Shown here: piece after piece, positions 51,901 to 61,429 of the stretch
Numbering within the stretch: the first letter of the stretch is position 1
Layout: every line of letters begins with the position of its first letter
From: Areca catechu
Taxonomy: Eukaryota; Streptophyta; Magnoliopsida; Arecales; Arecaceae
NCBI GenBank assembly: GCA_021397845.1
Contig: CM038044.1
Location: 39,914,354-39,978,353 of the forward strand
Reading direction: 5' to 3'
Length of the DNA stretch: 64,000 nucleotides
Position numbers and translations under genes: made by a program
Notes under the pieces: generated by a model
Databases searched by the model: none
The model's input: the letters and a program-made list of their open reading frames with translations, nothing else
What the model was told of the DNA's origin: nothing

Positions 51901-52865
51901 GGAAGGTACTACAATTTTGCTAGACCTATGAGTTCAAACAGAATGGGTAAACTTAGACTACACACAGCACAACAACTAAGCCTTTCACTGGCCAGGTAAG
52001 AGGTGGGAGTGTGCGAGGCCCCCCTGCTATTTGCAGGGCCCCAATTAAGGAACCACAATACCGCTTAGGTTGTTTGACACCGAACCTCTTGCCTTAGACA
52101 CCAGCTTCCCAATGCTAATTGAAGGGTTGCATGCACTAATTTTTCACAATGGTTAAACCCGACTTGTTGATATCCCTAAGCTATTAGGTTGCTAATTGAT
52201 TTTAAGTTAGGCTTAGGTTTGAATGCAAAGGGGTTGTTCTTGGGCCAAGGAAAAGGTAATGACCTCCTTCCCTTATCTTATGATATTGTTGCCCTTAAAG
52301 TAAGTTATGCATATGATGGGATACATATGAAATCTGATGATGTGCACTTAAGTTTTTTTGTGTGTTTTGATGTATTTTGGTAGAAATATGAATTGCTGGA
52401 AATTAAATGATGTGAACCTAAAGTGTAGAAATTAAACTATGCTAGAATTTAAAGAGGCTGAAAAAACTATATGCTGAAACTCTAGGGTGGAACTATTCTC
52501 AGGCAGTAATCAGGCATGCAGAAATTCTATAGATTGAATTAAATCCTAAGAAAATTTTGAAAAATAAAATCAAATGTAACGAATCTAGAAAAGTAAAAAT
52601 TAGAATTTTCTAATCTTTCTACATACTGAACAATTAAAATAACAGACTATGTACTGGGATGGATGTGATGCAGAAAATTAATTCTAAAGATGCTATCTCT
52701 TTGTTTTCGTCTTCAAGGGTCAATCACAGCGGCACCCCTACACACCATAGGAGATCCCTTCGAATGGGACGAGAGGGTCTTACAGCCCTACTTCTCTCCT
52801 ATGACTAGACGGCCATGGTGAAGCACCCGATCCGAGTACTTAAAGAGAAACTAAGCCCCAACCTG
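51901..52865 (-). other. TE9 untranslated leader
   Basis: No coding signal. A loose version of the shared leader module is at about 51985-52115 (CTGGCCAGGTAAG, CTTGCCTTAGACACCAG on the plus strand). Confidence 0.62.
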
Positions 52866-52877
52866 AATATGATACCA
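52866..52877 (-). other. TE9 primer-binding site, degenerate
   Basis: On the minus strand TGGTATCATATT keeps the first eight bases of the Met PBS and loses the end. Confidence 0.7.
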
Positions 52878-52881
52878 AACA

Positions 52882-53941
52882 TGATGTGGGACAAGGGATG
52901 CCTGCAAGTGATTCTTTATTATTTTTTTTATATTTTAATGGATTGATCGATTCCCAAAATCAAACTAAGAATAGATCTAGGGATACGCATAATGACAAGA
53001 AACTTTAGCATGCAGACATAGACCCTAAACAGTGATAAAGAAGGACCACGGGATTGAGAAACCCCATTAGGACTTAGCTCTAAATCAATACCCTACTCAA
53101 AAGATTAGGAAGTGCAAACCTTTTAAAATTCTAAAGTGCTCGATGCCAAGTTCGCTCACACTTACAGATGTAGCCTGGAAGATCAAGCCCTCGACCTTAC
53201 GGATTCCTCGGGTTTTTGTCAGATGGTCTTGAAGGCAAGGTAGGCCTACTTTGTTCATGGTAACGAAAGGACCTGCAAGCAACCTAGAAATGAGTTAGAA
53301 AATTAAGAAGACATAAGATAGCAAAGAAATGAAGGGGAAAGAAGTTGAGGGTGGTGGTCAAGAGGGGTTCTTCTTGTTAGGCATCCAAGAAGAGCTTCCA
53401 GTGGGGCATCCCAACTTGGGAGGTGGATTGTTGGCTTGCATAGGAAGAAGATACCCAGGGCCTCACACCCCTCGATGTTCTGAAGAACAAAGGCTAACTC
53501 TCTCACAGAGTTCCAAGTCACAGGACAAGGGCTAGAGATAAGAAAATTTCAGATTTTTTTCATTCATCATCAATGTTTTCTACAAGAGGGTTAGGGCCAC
53601 ATTTTTAAGCTCCCAATACCTCATTTGAATTCAAAAAAAGGGGTTACAAAACTTGATTTGAGGATTAATCCCCCAATTTTGAATTTGAAATTTCACTTCA
53701 CATGAACCAAGGGGCGTCCAACTTGAAATTTGAATTTTTTTTTTCATGAAGTTTGGCCGACCATGACTTGGCTTGATCTTGGTGGAATGGCTTGATTTGG
53801 GGAGTGGAGTGAGGATGTTGTCTGCTTGGATCAAGGGGAGGTTAATGGGCATCCAACATGGATTTTGAATTTGAATTTTCTTCTTAAACTTGGCTGCCTA
53901 ATGGTGCTTGCTTTGAATTTGGTGAAGTGGCACCTCCCATG
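52882..53941 (-). repeat. TE9 5' LTR, part adjoining the leader
   Basis: Matches 46139-47205 of the left LTR. It is interrupted by TE11 after CCTCCCATG and resumes at 60221, ending at 60623. Confidence 0.9.
53937..53941. repeat. TE11 target-site duplication, left copy (CCATG)
   Basis: CCATG recurs at 60216-60220; joining the flanks gives CCTCCCATGCCATGTGG as in the uninterrupted TE9 LTR near 47205. Confidence 0.96.
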
Positions 53942-54726
53942 TGGTGGGGACACCTGAGGCACCAGAATAAGACAGAGGCTTTTTCAACCCTCTGTAAATT
54001 GATCAATAATTTATGAGTCCATCTGTAATAAGGGCTTAGCTCATCTGAGTCCATTTTAGTTGTTATTTGAGTATTTTTAGTTGTTATTTCAGTTCTGTAC
54101 TAGTCAGCTCATGTTGAGCTAGTTCAGTCCAATGCTAGTCAGCTCATGTTGAGCTTATTTTATTTTTTTGAGTCCTGTCCAAGCATACTGAAGACTCAAG
54201 ACTATATCATACAAGTGAAGACCAAGTTCAACTAGATTGAAGACATGGAAGTATAGCACAAGTCCAACCCAGCTTGAAGATTTGAAGACCCCAGGAGGAA
54301 AATTCAGAAAACCCTGATTTCTTGCAGATGCCCTCCAGATGCCCAGATTCCCTTCCAGATGCCAAAGTATATTCATAGATAAGGGCATCCATGATTCCAG
54401 AGGTCCATCTGCATCCTAGCCCAAAGAAATCAAGCCCAGGTGCCAAGCCCAAGCCCCTAAGAAGCAAGATACCAGGGAATATTCTTGCTACCTGGCTACC
54501 AGGCCACCAGGCCACCCCAGCTTCCAGAGGCCCAAACCCATGCACCCGAGCCCCTTTGGGCCGGCCTTTTGCTGCTCCTAGAAGCCCAACACGCCCCCCT
54601 AGGCGTCCTTGGAGTCTTGACCAAGTCAAGAAAATTTTTAGGGATTTTTCTACCTAATATTTCCTTATTTTCTAGCTAGGGTTTGAGAGGGAAAATGATT
54701 CTTATGTAAAGACTTATGTACCCTTA

Positions 54727-54764
54727 CTTGGAGCCCAAGGTTAAGGGTCTATTTAAGGGACCCT
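54727..54764 (+). promoter_or_regulatory. TE11 LTR core promoter
   Basis: Same arrangement as in TE2 and TE5: an inverted CTTGG/CCAAG box 10 bp upstream of a TATTTAAG within a second inverted repeat. Confidence 0.65.
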
Positions 54765-54990
54765 AGCCTCTTGTATGAGGGGAATTTTTTATGAATGAAA
54801 ACCTTGAGTTCTTCTATTGAGTGGTGTGATACCCTGCTTTGTGCATAAAGGGGTTTGTGAGAGTTCTTCTTCCCGGTGTTTGCAATCATCTTCCTGCTGC
54901 CAACAAACCCTCCAGATCCCTGGACGCCCACTCCAAAAGAAGCCTTCCCCTGCTGTTTTTACTTTGTTTTCTTGTTCCTTTGTGAGCTTT

Positions 54991-55020
54991 CTAACCCCTG
55001 ACAGGTCGTTTGCAGGTCCC
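54991..55020 (+). promoter_or_regulatory. U5 splice-acceptor-like box (TE11)
   Basis: CTAACCCCTGACAGG followed by TCGTTTGCAG/GT after a T-rich run (TTTTCTTGTTCCTTTG). Confidence 0.5.
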
Positions 55021-55407
55021 TGAGTTCCTACGAATCCAACGACTCCAGCCAAGCCTCAATCGGATCATCGAGCAGAAAGCCGGGTATCCGCGGGTCTTTG
55101 GCTCGATTTTCCAGGCCGCATCCGTCGAGGAACGAGAGACCCCTTCACTACGATCTTCACAGACATTGTCAGGTACACCCCTCTACCTCCAGTAGTTTTA
55201 TTGTAGGAGAACTTGCCCTAATCGAGGCTTCTCAGCCCCGGCGGTCCTTCTTTGCTACTTTTCTAGGTCCTAATCTGCATGCTGATCTTCAGAAATTCAT
55301 ACAAAATTCCCTACAAATAGTTTTGATCTAAAATTTGGGAATTAATCACCTAACTCAATATGTAAAACATACAAAAAAAATTGCATGCATATTAGTTCCC
55401 CATCATT

Positions 55408-55419
55408 TGGTATCAGAGC
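55408..55419 (+). other. TE11 primer-binding site (tRNA-iMet)
   Basis: Perfect TGGTATCAGAGC, 2 nt after the LTR. Confidence 0.96.
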
Positions 55420-56287
55420 TTAGATTAGGGCTTGTTTTCTACAATTTTTCAGTCCATATATACTCTGTTATTTTAATTATTTCTCCCTGTTAAAAACTCC
55501 AAAAATTCTGAAATTTATTTTCCTATATTTATCATAATTCACAGTAATTTTAAAAATTTTTCCAGATTTTATTATGGCCTGTGAATTTTCTGAAAGCCGA
55601 AATAGGGCCTGCAAATTTTTGGCTCTGTTTTTTTTAGCAAGACAAGTTTGGAAGTTTTAGGGTTTTGTTTAAGAGTTTTTGCATATTTCTTAATTTTAGT
55701 ATATTTCCAGTATATTAGGCCATGATTTGAAAGTTTTATTCTATTTAAAAAATACCAAAAAAAAATACATATTTTCCAAAAATACCAAAAAAAAAAAATA
55801 TCTAAACCCTAATTTGCATCCTCATCTGCCTGCCATCATTGCATAATTTACTTTTAAGGGCACTCTTGCTATATCAGATGGGGGGAGGATTTGATCACCT
55901 CTCCTTAGCCCAAAACCACATCCCTTGCATTCAGTCCCAAGCCTTAACCTAAAATTAATTAGACTTAATTTGCCCTAGTGGGCTAGGGACACCAACTGGT
56001 CGGGTCCGGGCTAGTGTTAGATCACTGTGTCAAGTTAACCTGTGTGTGCCTTGTGCTCAGTGTCTAGAACGGTGGTTTAGGGATTCAATCCCGAAGGGCT
56101 TGTGTGCTGGTCCGCCTACCTGGCCAATCTCTGATTGGTGTCTAGGATTGGCAATCAGGGACCTAACACTCCCCTTACACCTGCCTGGCTGAGTACAGGG
56201 TTACTATAGGCTAGTTTGCCACCCTGATTGAGCATCTAGTTTGGACTCTAGGTCTAGTCAGCTATAGTCGGTCTGATCGAGTCTTGT
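55420..56287 (+). other. TE11 untranslated leader
   Basis: AT-rich first half with A-runs (55760-55800). The shared leader module is well formed at 56058-56195: AGTGTCTAG, GGTGGTT, then ACCTGGCCAATC and GATTGGTGTCTAGG, which form a CCAATC/GATTGG hairpin (56123-56137), and CTGCCTGGCTGAG. It is nearly superimposable on the copia version in TE3. Confidence 0.72.
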
Positions 56288-57751
56288 ATGAGCACTAGAT
56301 CAGGAGTTTCATATCACCCACCTCCTTCACAAATGTCTGAACCCATGGAAAACTTACAAGCCCAAATAAAAGCCCTAGCTGATCAAATGGCCCAGATGAC
56401 TACCCAGTTAACTCAGTCTGGTACCCAAACCAACAATAGAATTGACCATCTTGCCAAAAGGTTTGACCAGTTAGGAGGTCGTGTAGGGACCATAGCAAGA
56501 ACCCATGGGTCACAATCTGAGCCAGATCCTGAGTCCCCTCAACCTAGGAGAACCCCAAACCCTGATCTATACCATGAGGTCGAACCTAGGAGATCCCCTT
56601 ATTCTGACCCGTACTACAATCCTCAACCTAGGAGGACCCCAAACCCTGATCCATACCGAGAGATTGAACCTAGGAGAGCCCCTCAGCCTGACCCATACAA
56701 TAATACTGAACCTAGAAGAACCCCTTACCATGACCCTTATTATGATACTGAACCTAGAAGAACCCCTTACCGTGACCATTATTATGATACTGAACCCAGG
56801 AGAACCCAATACTCTGACCCATATAGGGAGTCCAATCCTAGGAGAACCCAATACTCTGACCCATATAGGGAGCCCAACCCTAGGAGAACCCAATACTCTG
56901 ACCCATATAGGGAGCCCAACCCTAGGAGAACCCAATATTCTGACCCATATAGGGAGTCCAACCCTAGGAGAACCCAATATCCTGACCCATATAGGAAGCC
57001 CAACCTTAGGAGGACCCCATACCATGATCCATCCTTAGAACCTGATCATAGAGCTGAACCCAAATCCTATAACCCCAGATCTTATGATCCCATGACCCAT
57101 AGATCTGCTCCCTTATCCTATGAGTCTAGGGAGCCCATAATCCTTAGATATCAATCTAGTACTAGTCAGGTTTTCCATAGTCAACTTGAACCCCATAGGA
57201 TTAGCACCCCTAAATATGAGCCCAGTAGTGAGCCACTACCCCTTAGACAACCTGAACCTACTAGGAATAGTGTCCATAATCAGAAATCAGGACTTAGCCA
57301 ATTTTTCCCTAGCCGACCTTCTCCAACCATTCCTGAGATTGACAAGGCTTACATTAACGCGGAAGTGTATGAAGCTGATGCGAGCCTAGTGGATGAGTAT
57401 GAAGGAGAAGAGGAGACACCTTTAGATGACCTAGAATTAGCTGACCTAATAGATACCCAGGTAGAAGCCAACCTAGAGGTAGTTGACCTTGACCACATCC
57501 AACCTAAAGCTATAATGGAAGAACAAATAGAGGAAGAGAACCTAGGTACTGCTGCTAGAGCCTTACCTGAGGAAACCATAAAGGAGAGCCAAATTACAGA
57601 GTCTAGTCCAAAAATACAAGAACCAGAAGAATTTATTAAGGACCTGATCTCTTTGAATCAATACCTTCAAGATGAGTCCCCTCCTATAGTCCCATTAAGG
57701 ACCTCTTCCCCGAAATTGGTGACCCATCCTTCCATTATGCAAACCCTGTAG
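56288..57751 (+). CDS. TE11 gag-like protein with 14-residue repeats (487 aa)
   Basis: It starts MSTRSGVSYHPPPSQMSEPM, as in TE8 and TE9 gag. Residues 18-65 are a coiled coil (QIKALADQMAQMTTQLTQS). Residues 80-250 are Pro/Arg/Tyr repeats, with five near-identical copies of a 14-residue unit (RRTQYSDPYRE core). Residues 250-350 are Ser/Pro/Tyr-rich. Residues 355-450 are an acidic linker (EVYEADASLVDEYEGEEETP). Capsid and zinc knuckle are absent. Compared with TE5 (GTTCCCATT) a single T is missing at about 57690, so the last 20 residues are out of frame and the integrase remnant (57690-58090) is cut off. Function is unknown; the retained coiled coil could let it join the gag of a helper (inference). 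Confidence 0.82.
   Translation: MSTRSGVSYHPPPSQMSEPMENLQAQIKALADQMAQMTTQLTQSGTQTNNRIDHLAKRFDQLGGRVGTIARTHGSQSEPDPESPQPRRTPNPDLYHEVEPRRSPYSDPYYNPQPRRTPNPDPYREIEPRRAPQPDPYNNTEPRRTPYHDPYYDTEPRRTPYRDHYYDTEPRRTQYSDPYRESNPRRTQYSDPYREPNPRRTQYSDPYREPNPRRTQYSDPYRESNPRRTQYPDPYRKPNLRRTPYHDPSLEPDHRAEPKSYNPRSYDPMTHRSAPLSYESREPIILRYQSSTSQVFHSQLEPHRISTPKYEPSSEPLPLRQPEPTRNSVHNQKSGLSQFFPSRPSPTIPEIDKAYINAEVYEADASLVDEYEGEEETPLDDLELADLIDTQVEANLEVVDLDHIQPKAIMEEQIEEENLGTAARALPEETIKESQITESSPKIQEPEEFIKDLISLNQYLQDESPPIVPLRTSSPKLVTHPSIMQTL
56795..57004 (+). repeat. 42-bp coding minisatellite in TE11 gag
   Basis: Five copies of exactly 42 bp (CCTAGGAGAACCCAATACTC...), each encoding PRRTQYSDPYREPN or a close variant. 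Degenerate units of similar length extend upstream to about 56535 and downstream to about 57045. Multiples of three keep the frame open. Confidence 0.93.
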
Positions 57752-58092
57752 ATATAGCTCAACCTCGTAAGGTTAACCTCATTAGTATAGGATTAGTTCC
57801 TGACACCCCGTCTTTTATCCTACTTTATCCAACTAACCATGAACCTTTTTCTCTACCTTACCAAACTAATTCTGAACCCACTTCCTATTTTCTGCCCATT
57901 CCTGACACCTCCAGCATTTCTAGGATCATTAGATTACATTTAGCTGAGATTAGCATACTGCATGCATTCATCACGCATGTTAGGTTTGCATCTTACTTCT
58001 GGCATACTCTTTGGAATTTGCTAGAAGTTCACTGTAAATTTTCATGTGCATGTCAAGCTAGGATCAAACCTAGAGAACCTATAATCTATTAG
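57690..58092 (+). pseudogene. TE11 integrase-core remnant (frameshifted from gag)
   Basis: In the frame offset by the missing base, the sequence reads PIKDLFPEIGDP, a Pro-rich segment (SLPYQTNSEPTSYFLP), LAEISILHAFITHVRFASYF and HTLWNLLEVHCKFSCACQAR, ending at a stop near 58090. It is the same remnant as in TE8 and TE9 but with no RT start in front. It is open apart from the junction with gag. Confidence 0.78.
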
Positions 58093-58759
58093 GTTTAGAT
58101 CCAAAGAGTTTAATAAAATTTCCTTCGATAGGAATGCATAGTCGAGTCTGTTAGGTGTCAGTATTAGTCCTTTGCATCATTTGTTAGAAGTCTGCATGTG
58201 CGTAGCATGTTCACCACCCGCACTAATCTTAAAACAACTGGCTAATTCCCGAAGAAGGGTCAAAGAATTTGATGTAGTGGATTCTATCTTGGTTAGGCTT
58301 AGGCCTAAAAGAAGCTTCATGCTCGCAGAGCCAGACCTTTTAAAGTGATAGAGAAGGTTGGATCAAATGCCTAGGTGTTAGACTTGCCTTCGGATTTGGG
58401 CATTAGTTCTACCTTCAATATTACAGACCTGGTTGAGTATAGGGAACCGGCAGTGCTACCTAGTGAGGCCTTTGGACCTATTCCTTTTCATTGTGAGTGA
58501 CCCTAACCTAGAGTGTCCACAAACAAATTTGGCCTGAGAGAGGAGAACGGATCGAGCGTATCCTGGATGATCAAGCCATCACGACCCAGGGCCATGACTA
58601 TCAACGCTTCCTGGTCCGATGGCAAGGCCGGCCAGAGTCGGACAATTCATGGATTTCTCGAGAGGACTTGCAACGCCTCAACCCAGACCTTCTCGAGAGA
58701 TATGTGAGCCAGTCTAACCTTCACTCGACAGGGTCGAGTTCCTCCCACCCCAGGAGAAT
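58093..58759 (+). pseudogene. TE11 integrase C-terminus and chromodomain
   Basis: After about 150 bp without signal, frames give VRLRPKRSFML, ISSTFNITDLVEYREPA and then a clear chromodomain (RFLVRWQGRPESDNSWISRE, about 58590-58665) followed by NPDLLERY. Small frameshifts separate them. CCAGGAGAAT before 58760 is the polypurine tract. The aromatic cage residues of the chromodomain (Trp in RWQG, Trp in DNSW) are kept. Confidence 0.8.
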
Positions 58760-60215
58760 TGGTGGGGACACCTGAGGCACCAGAATAAGACAGAGGCTTT
58801 TTCAACCCTCTGTAAATTGATCAATAATTTATGAGTCCATCTGTAATAAGGGCTTAGCTCATCTGAGTCCATTTTAGTTGTTATTTGAGTATTTTTAGTT
58901 GTTATTTCAGTTCTGTACTAGTCAGCTCATGTTGAGCTAGTTCAGTCCAATGCTAGTCAGCTCATGTTGAGCTTATTTTATTTTTTTGAGTCCTGTCCAA
59001 GCATACTGAAGACTCAAGACTATATCATACAAGTGAAGACCAAGTCCAACTAGATTGAAGACATGGAAGTATAGCACAAGTCCAACCCAGCTTGAAGATT
59101 TGAAGACCCCAGGAGGAAAATTCAGAAAACCCTGATTTCTTGCAGATGCCCTCCAGATGCCCAGATTCCCTTCCAGATGCCAAAGTATATTCATAGATAA
59201 GGGCATCCATGATTCCAGAGGTCCATCTGCATCCTAGCCCAAAGAAATCAAGCCCAGGTGCCAAGCCCAAGCCCCTAAGAAGCAAGATACCAGGGAATAT
59301 TCCTGCTACCTGGCTACCAGGCCACCCCAGCTTCCAGAGGCCCAAACCCATGCACCCGAGCCCCTTTGGGCCGGCCTTTTGCTGCTCCTAGAAGCCCAAC
59401 ACGCCCCCCTAGGCGTCCTTGGAGTCTTGACCAAGTCAAGAAAATTTTTAGGGATTTTTCTACCTAATATTTCCTTATTTTCTAGCTAGGGTTTGAGAGG
59501 GAAAAGGATTCTTATGTAAAGACTTATGTACCCTTACTTGGAGCCCAAGGTTAAGGGTCTATTTAAGGGACCCTAGCCTCTTGTATGAGGGGAATTTTTG
59601 ATGAATGAAAACCTTGAGTTCTTCTATTGAGTGGTGTGATACCCTGCTGTGTGCATAAAGGGGTTTGTGAGAGTTCTTCTTCCCGGTGTTTGCAATCATC
59701 TTCCTGCTGCCAACAAACCCTCCAGATCCCTGGACGCCCACTCCAAAAGAAGCCTTCCCTTGCTGTTTTTACTTTGTTTTCTTGTTCCTTTGTGAGCTTT
59801 CTAACCCCTGACAGGTCGTTTGCAGGTCCCTGAGTTCCTACGAATCCAACGACTCCAGCCAAGCCTCAATCGGATCATCGAGCAGAAAGCCGGGTATCCG
59901 CGGGTCTTTGGCTCGGTTTTCCAGGCCGCATCCGTCGAGGAACGAGAGACCCCTTCACTACGATCTTCACAAACATTGTCAGGTACACCCCTCTACCTCC
60001 AGTAGTTTTATTGTAGGAGAACTTGCCCTAATCGAGGCTTCTCAGCCCCGGCGGTCCTTCTTTGCTACTTTTCTAGGTCCTAATCTGCATGCTGATCTTC
60101 AAAAATTCATACAAAATCCCCTACAAATAATTTTGATCTAAAATTTGGGAATTAATCACCTAACTCAATATGTAAAACATACAAAAAAAATTGCATGCAT
60201 ATTAGTTCCCCATCA
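58760..60215 (+). repeat. TE11 3' LTR
   Basis: Near-identical to 53942-55405. Promoter pair at 59537-59567, U5 box at 59801-59827. Confidence 0.95.
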
Positions 60216-60220
60216 CCATG

Positions 60221-60623
60221 CCATGTGGCATTGATAATGTGGCACTCCATGAGTTGGCACTCCTAACTTGGCATGGAGGAGAGGTGGCTTGACTCTTTTT
60301 CAATTGGGCTTGACTTGATTGCCTACTTGTAGACCCCTCTTTAAACTAGCTTGAACCCATCTTCGAATTGACTTGAGTTTGTGAACCAACTTGATAAATT
60401 ACAGGACCAACTGACCCTAACTTGGCCAAATTAACTCAATATGGCCAAATTACAAGACTAAATCAAAATTGAAACCAACTAAATACTAATTACATGACTC
60501 GAATACAAATTACTTAGGCTTAAATATCTTAAGCCTTATTACAGGACCCAAAAAGATTTAGAACCCTAATCAGAAATCCACAGAGGGTTGAGGAGCCTCT
60601 GTCTAATCTTGGTTCCTGCATCA
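60221..60623 (-). repeat. TE9 5' LTR, outer part
   Basis: Continues the TE9 LTR after TE11, matching 47206-47608. Followed by the target-site copy TTCAA. Confidence 0.9.
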
Positions 60624-61415
60624 TTCAACATGGACACAAGTAAGAGGGGTTACTTACCTATGAGTCAAGGCATACACCTCTCTAAGAAAATGTCTCCTAA
60701 GACATCGGAAGAAAGAGAGAAGATGGCTATGATTCCTTATGCTTCGGCTGTAGGATCAATTATGTATGCCATGCTATGTACCAGGCCTAATGTTGCTTAT
60801 GCCTTAGGCATAGTAAGTAGGTTCCAGGTAGATCTAGGAGAGGATCATTGGAAAGCTATGAAAAATATTCTTAAGTACCTGAGAAGGACTAAAGATATTT
60901 TTCTTATATATGGTGGTTCAGAGATGAAACTAAAAGGATAAACAGATTCTAGTTTTCGATTAGATCCAAATGATAGCAAATCCATATCAAGGTATGTCTT
61001 TATCCTATATGGTGGTGTAGTGAACTTGAAGAGTACAAAGAAGCTGACTGTAGCTGACTCAGTCACTGAGACAGAATACATAGCTATAAGTGAAGCCGTG
61101 AAGGAAGTTGTTTGGATGAAAAAATTTATCATGAAATTGGGCATGGTTCCTGAAATACAACAACCAGTGCCACTATATTGTGATAACACTAGAACTGTTG
61201 CACAAGCAAAGGAACCAAGGTCTCATCATAAGTCCAAGCACATCCTAAGACGTTTCCACCTCATTCGGGAAATCATAGAAAGACAAGATGTTATCATCGA
61301 ACAAATTGATACAAAGAATAACATAGCAGACCCATTCATTAAAGCACTACCTCAGTAGTAGTTTGATCACCACTTAGATTGTATGGATGTAAAATACAAG
61401 GGCGATTGGCTTTAG
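60624..61415 (+). pseudogene. TE7 RT end and RNase H
   Basis: Frame 60629-60941 gives MDTSKRGYLPMSQGIHLSKK and YASAVGSIMYAMLCTRPNVA. A stop then interrupts, and 61020-61358 gives RNase H with TETEYIAIS, YCDNTRTVAQ and NIADPFIKALPQ. A stop at 61357 precedes the native pol end at 61413-61415. RNase H acidic residues are partly kept (YCDN) and partly lost. Confidence 0.88.
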
Positions 61416-61429
61416 TGCAAGTGAGAGAT
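61416..61429 (+). other. TE7 polypurine tract
   Basis: GCAAGTGAGAGAT directly before the LTR start at 61430. Confidence 0.8.

Larger units (their letters stand above)
53942..55405 (+). repeat. TE11 5' LTR
   Basis: It contains the promoter pair CTTGGAGCCCAAG (54727-54739) and TATTTAAG (54750-54757), the latter inside AGGGTC/GACCCT (54744-54764), and the U5 box at 54991-55017. The frames at 54228-54657 and 54789-55331 are repeated in the 3' LTR and are not genes. Confidence 0.95.
53942..60215 (+). mobile_element. TE11: youngest gypsy insertion, non-autonomous chromovirus-like
   Basis: The LTRs are 1,464 and 1,456 bp, starting TGGTGGGGACACC and ending CCCCATCA. They differ by about a dozen substitutions and one 8-bp repeat unit (AGGCCACC), the least of any element here. 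PBS is perfect. The interior of 3.35 kb has a long gag-like frame, an integrase-core remnant and an integrase C-terminus with chromodomain. It lacks capsid, zinc knuckle, protease and RT. Recent movement of so reduced an element implies a helper elsewhere in the genome. Confidence 0.95.
46139..60623 (-). mobile_element. TE9: Ty3/gypsy chromovirus-like element with TE10 and TE11 inside
   Basis: The left LTR is 46139-47608; the right LTR is 52882-53941 plus 60221-60623, split by TE11. A degenerate PBS complement lies at 52866-52877. Of the gypsy copies here it keeps the most: gag N-terminus, capsid piece, perfect zinc knuckle, protease, RT start, integrase-core remnant, integrase C-terminus and chromodomain. 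Catalytic RT and RNase H are still missing. The solo LTR TE10 sits between protease and zinc knuckle. Confidence 0.92.

Noticed and set aside
54228..54657. Open frames of 88-133 codons in the TE11 LTR, both strands
   Set aside because: They overlap each other on opposite strands, recur in the 3' LTR and contain promoter elements. They are chance frames.
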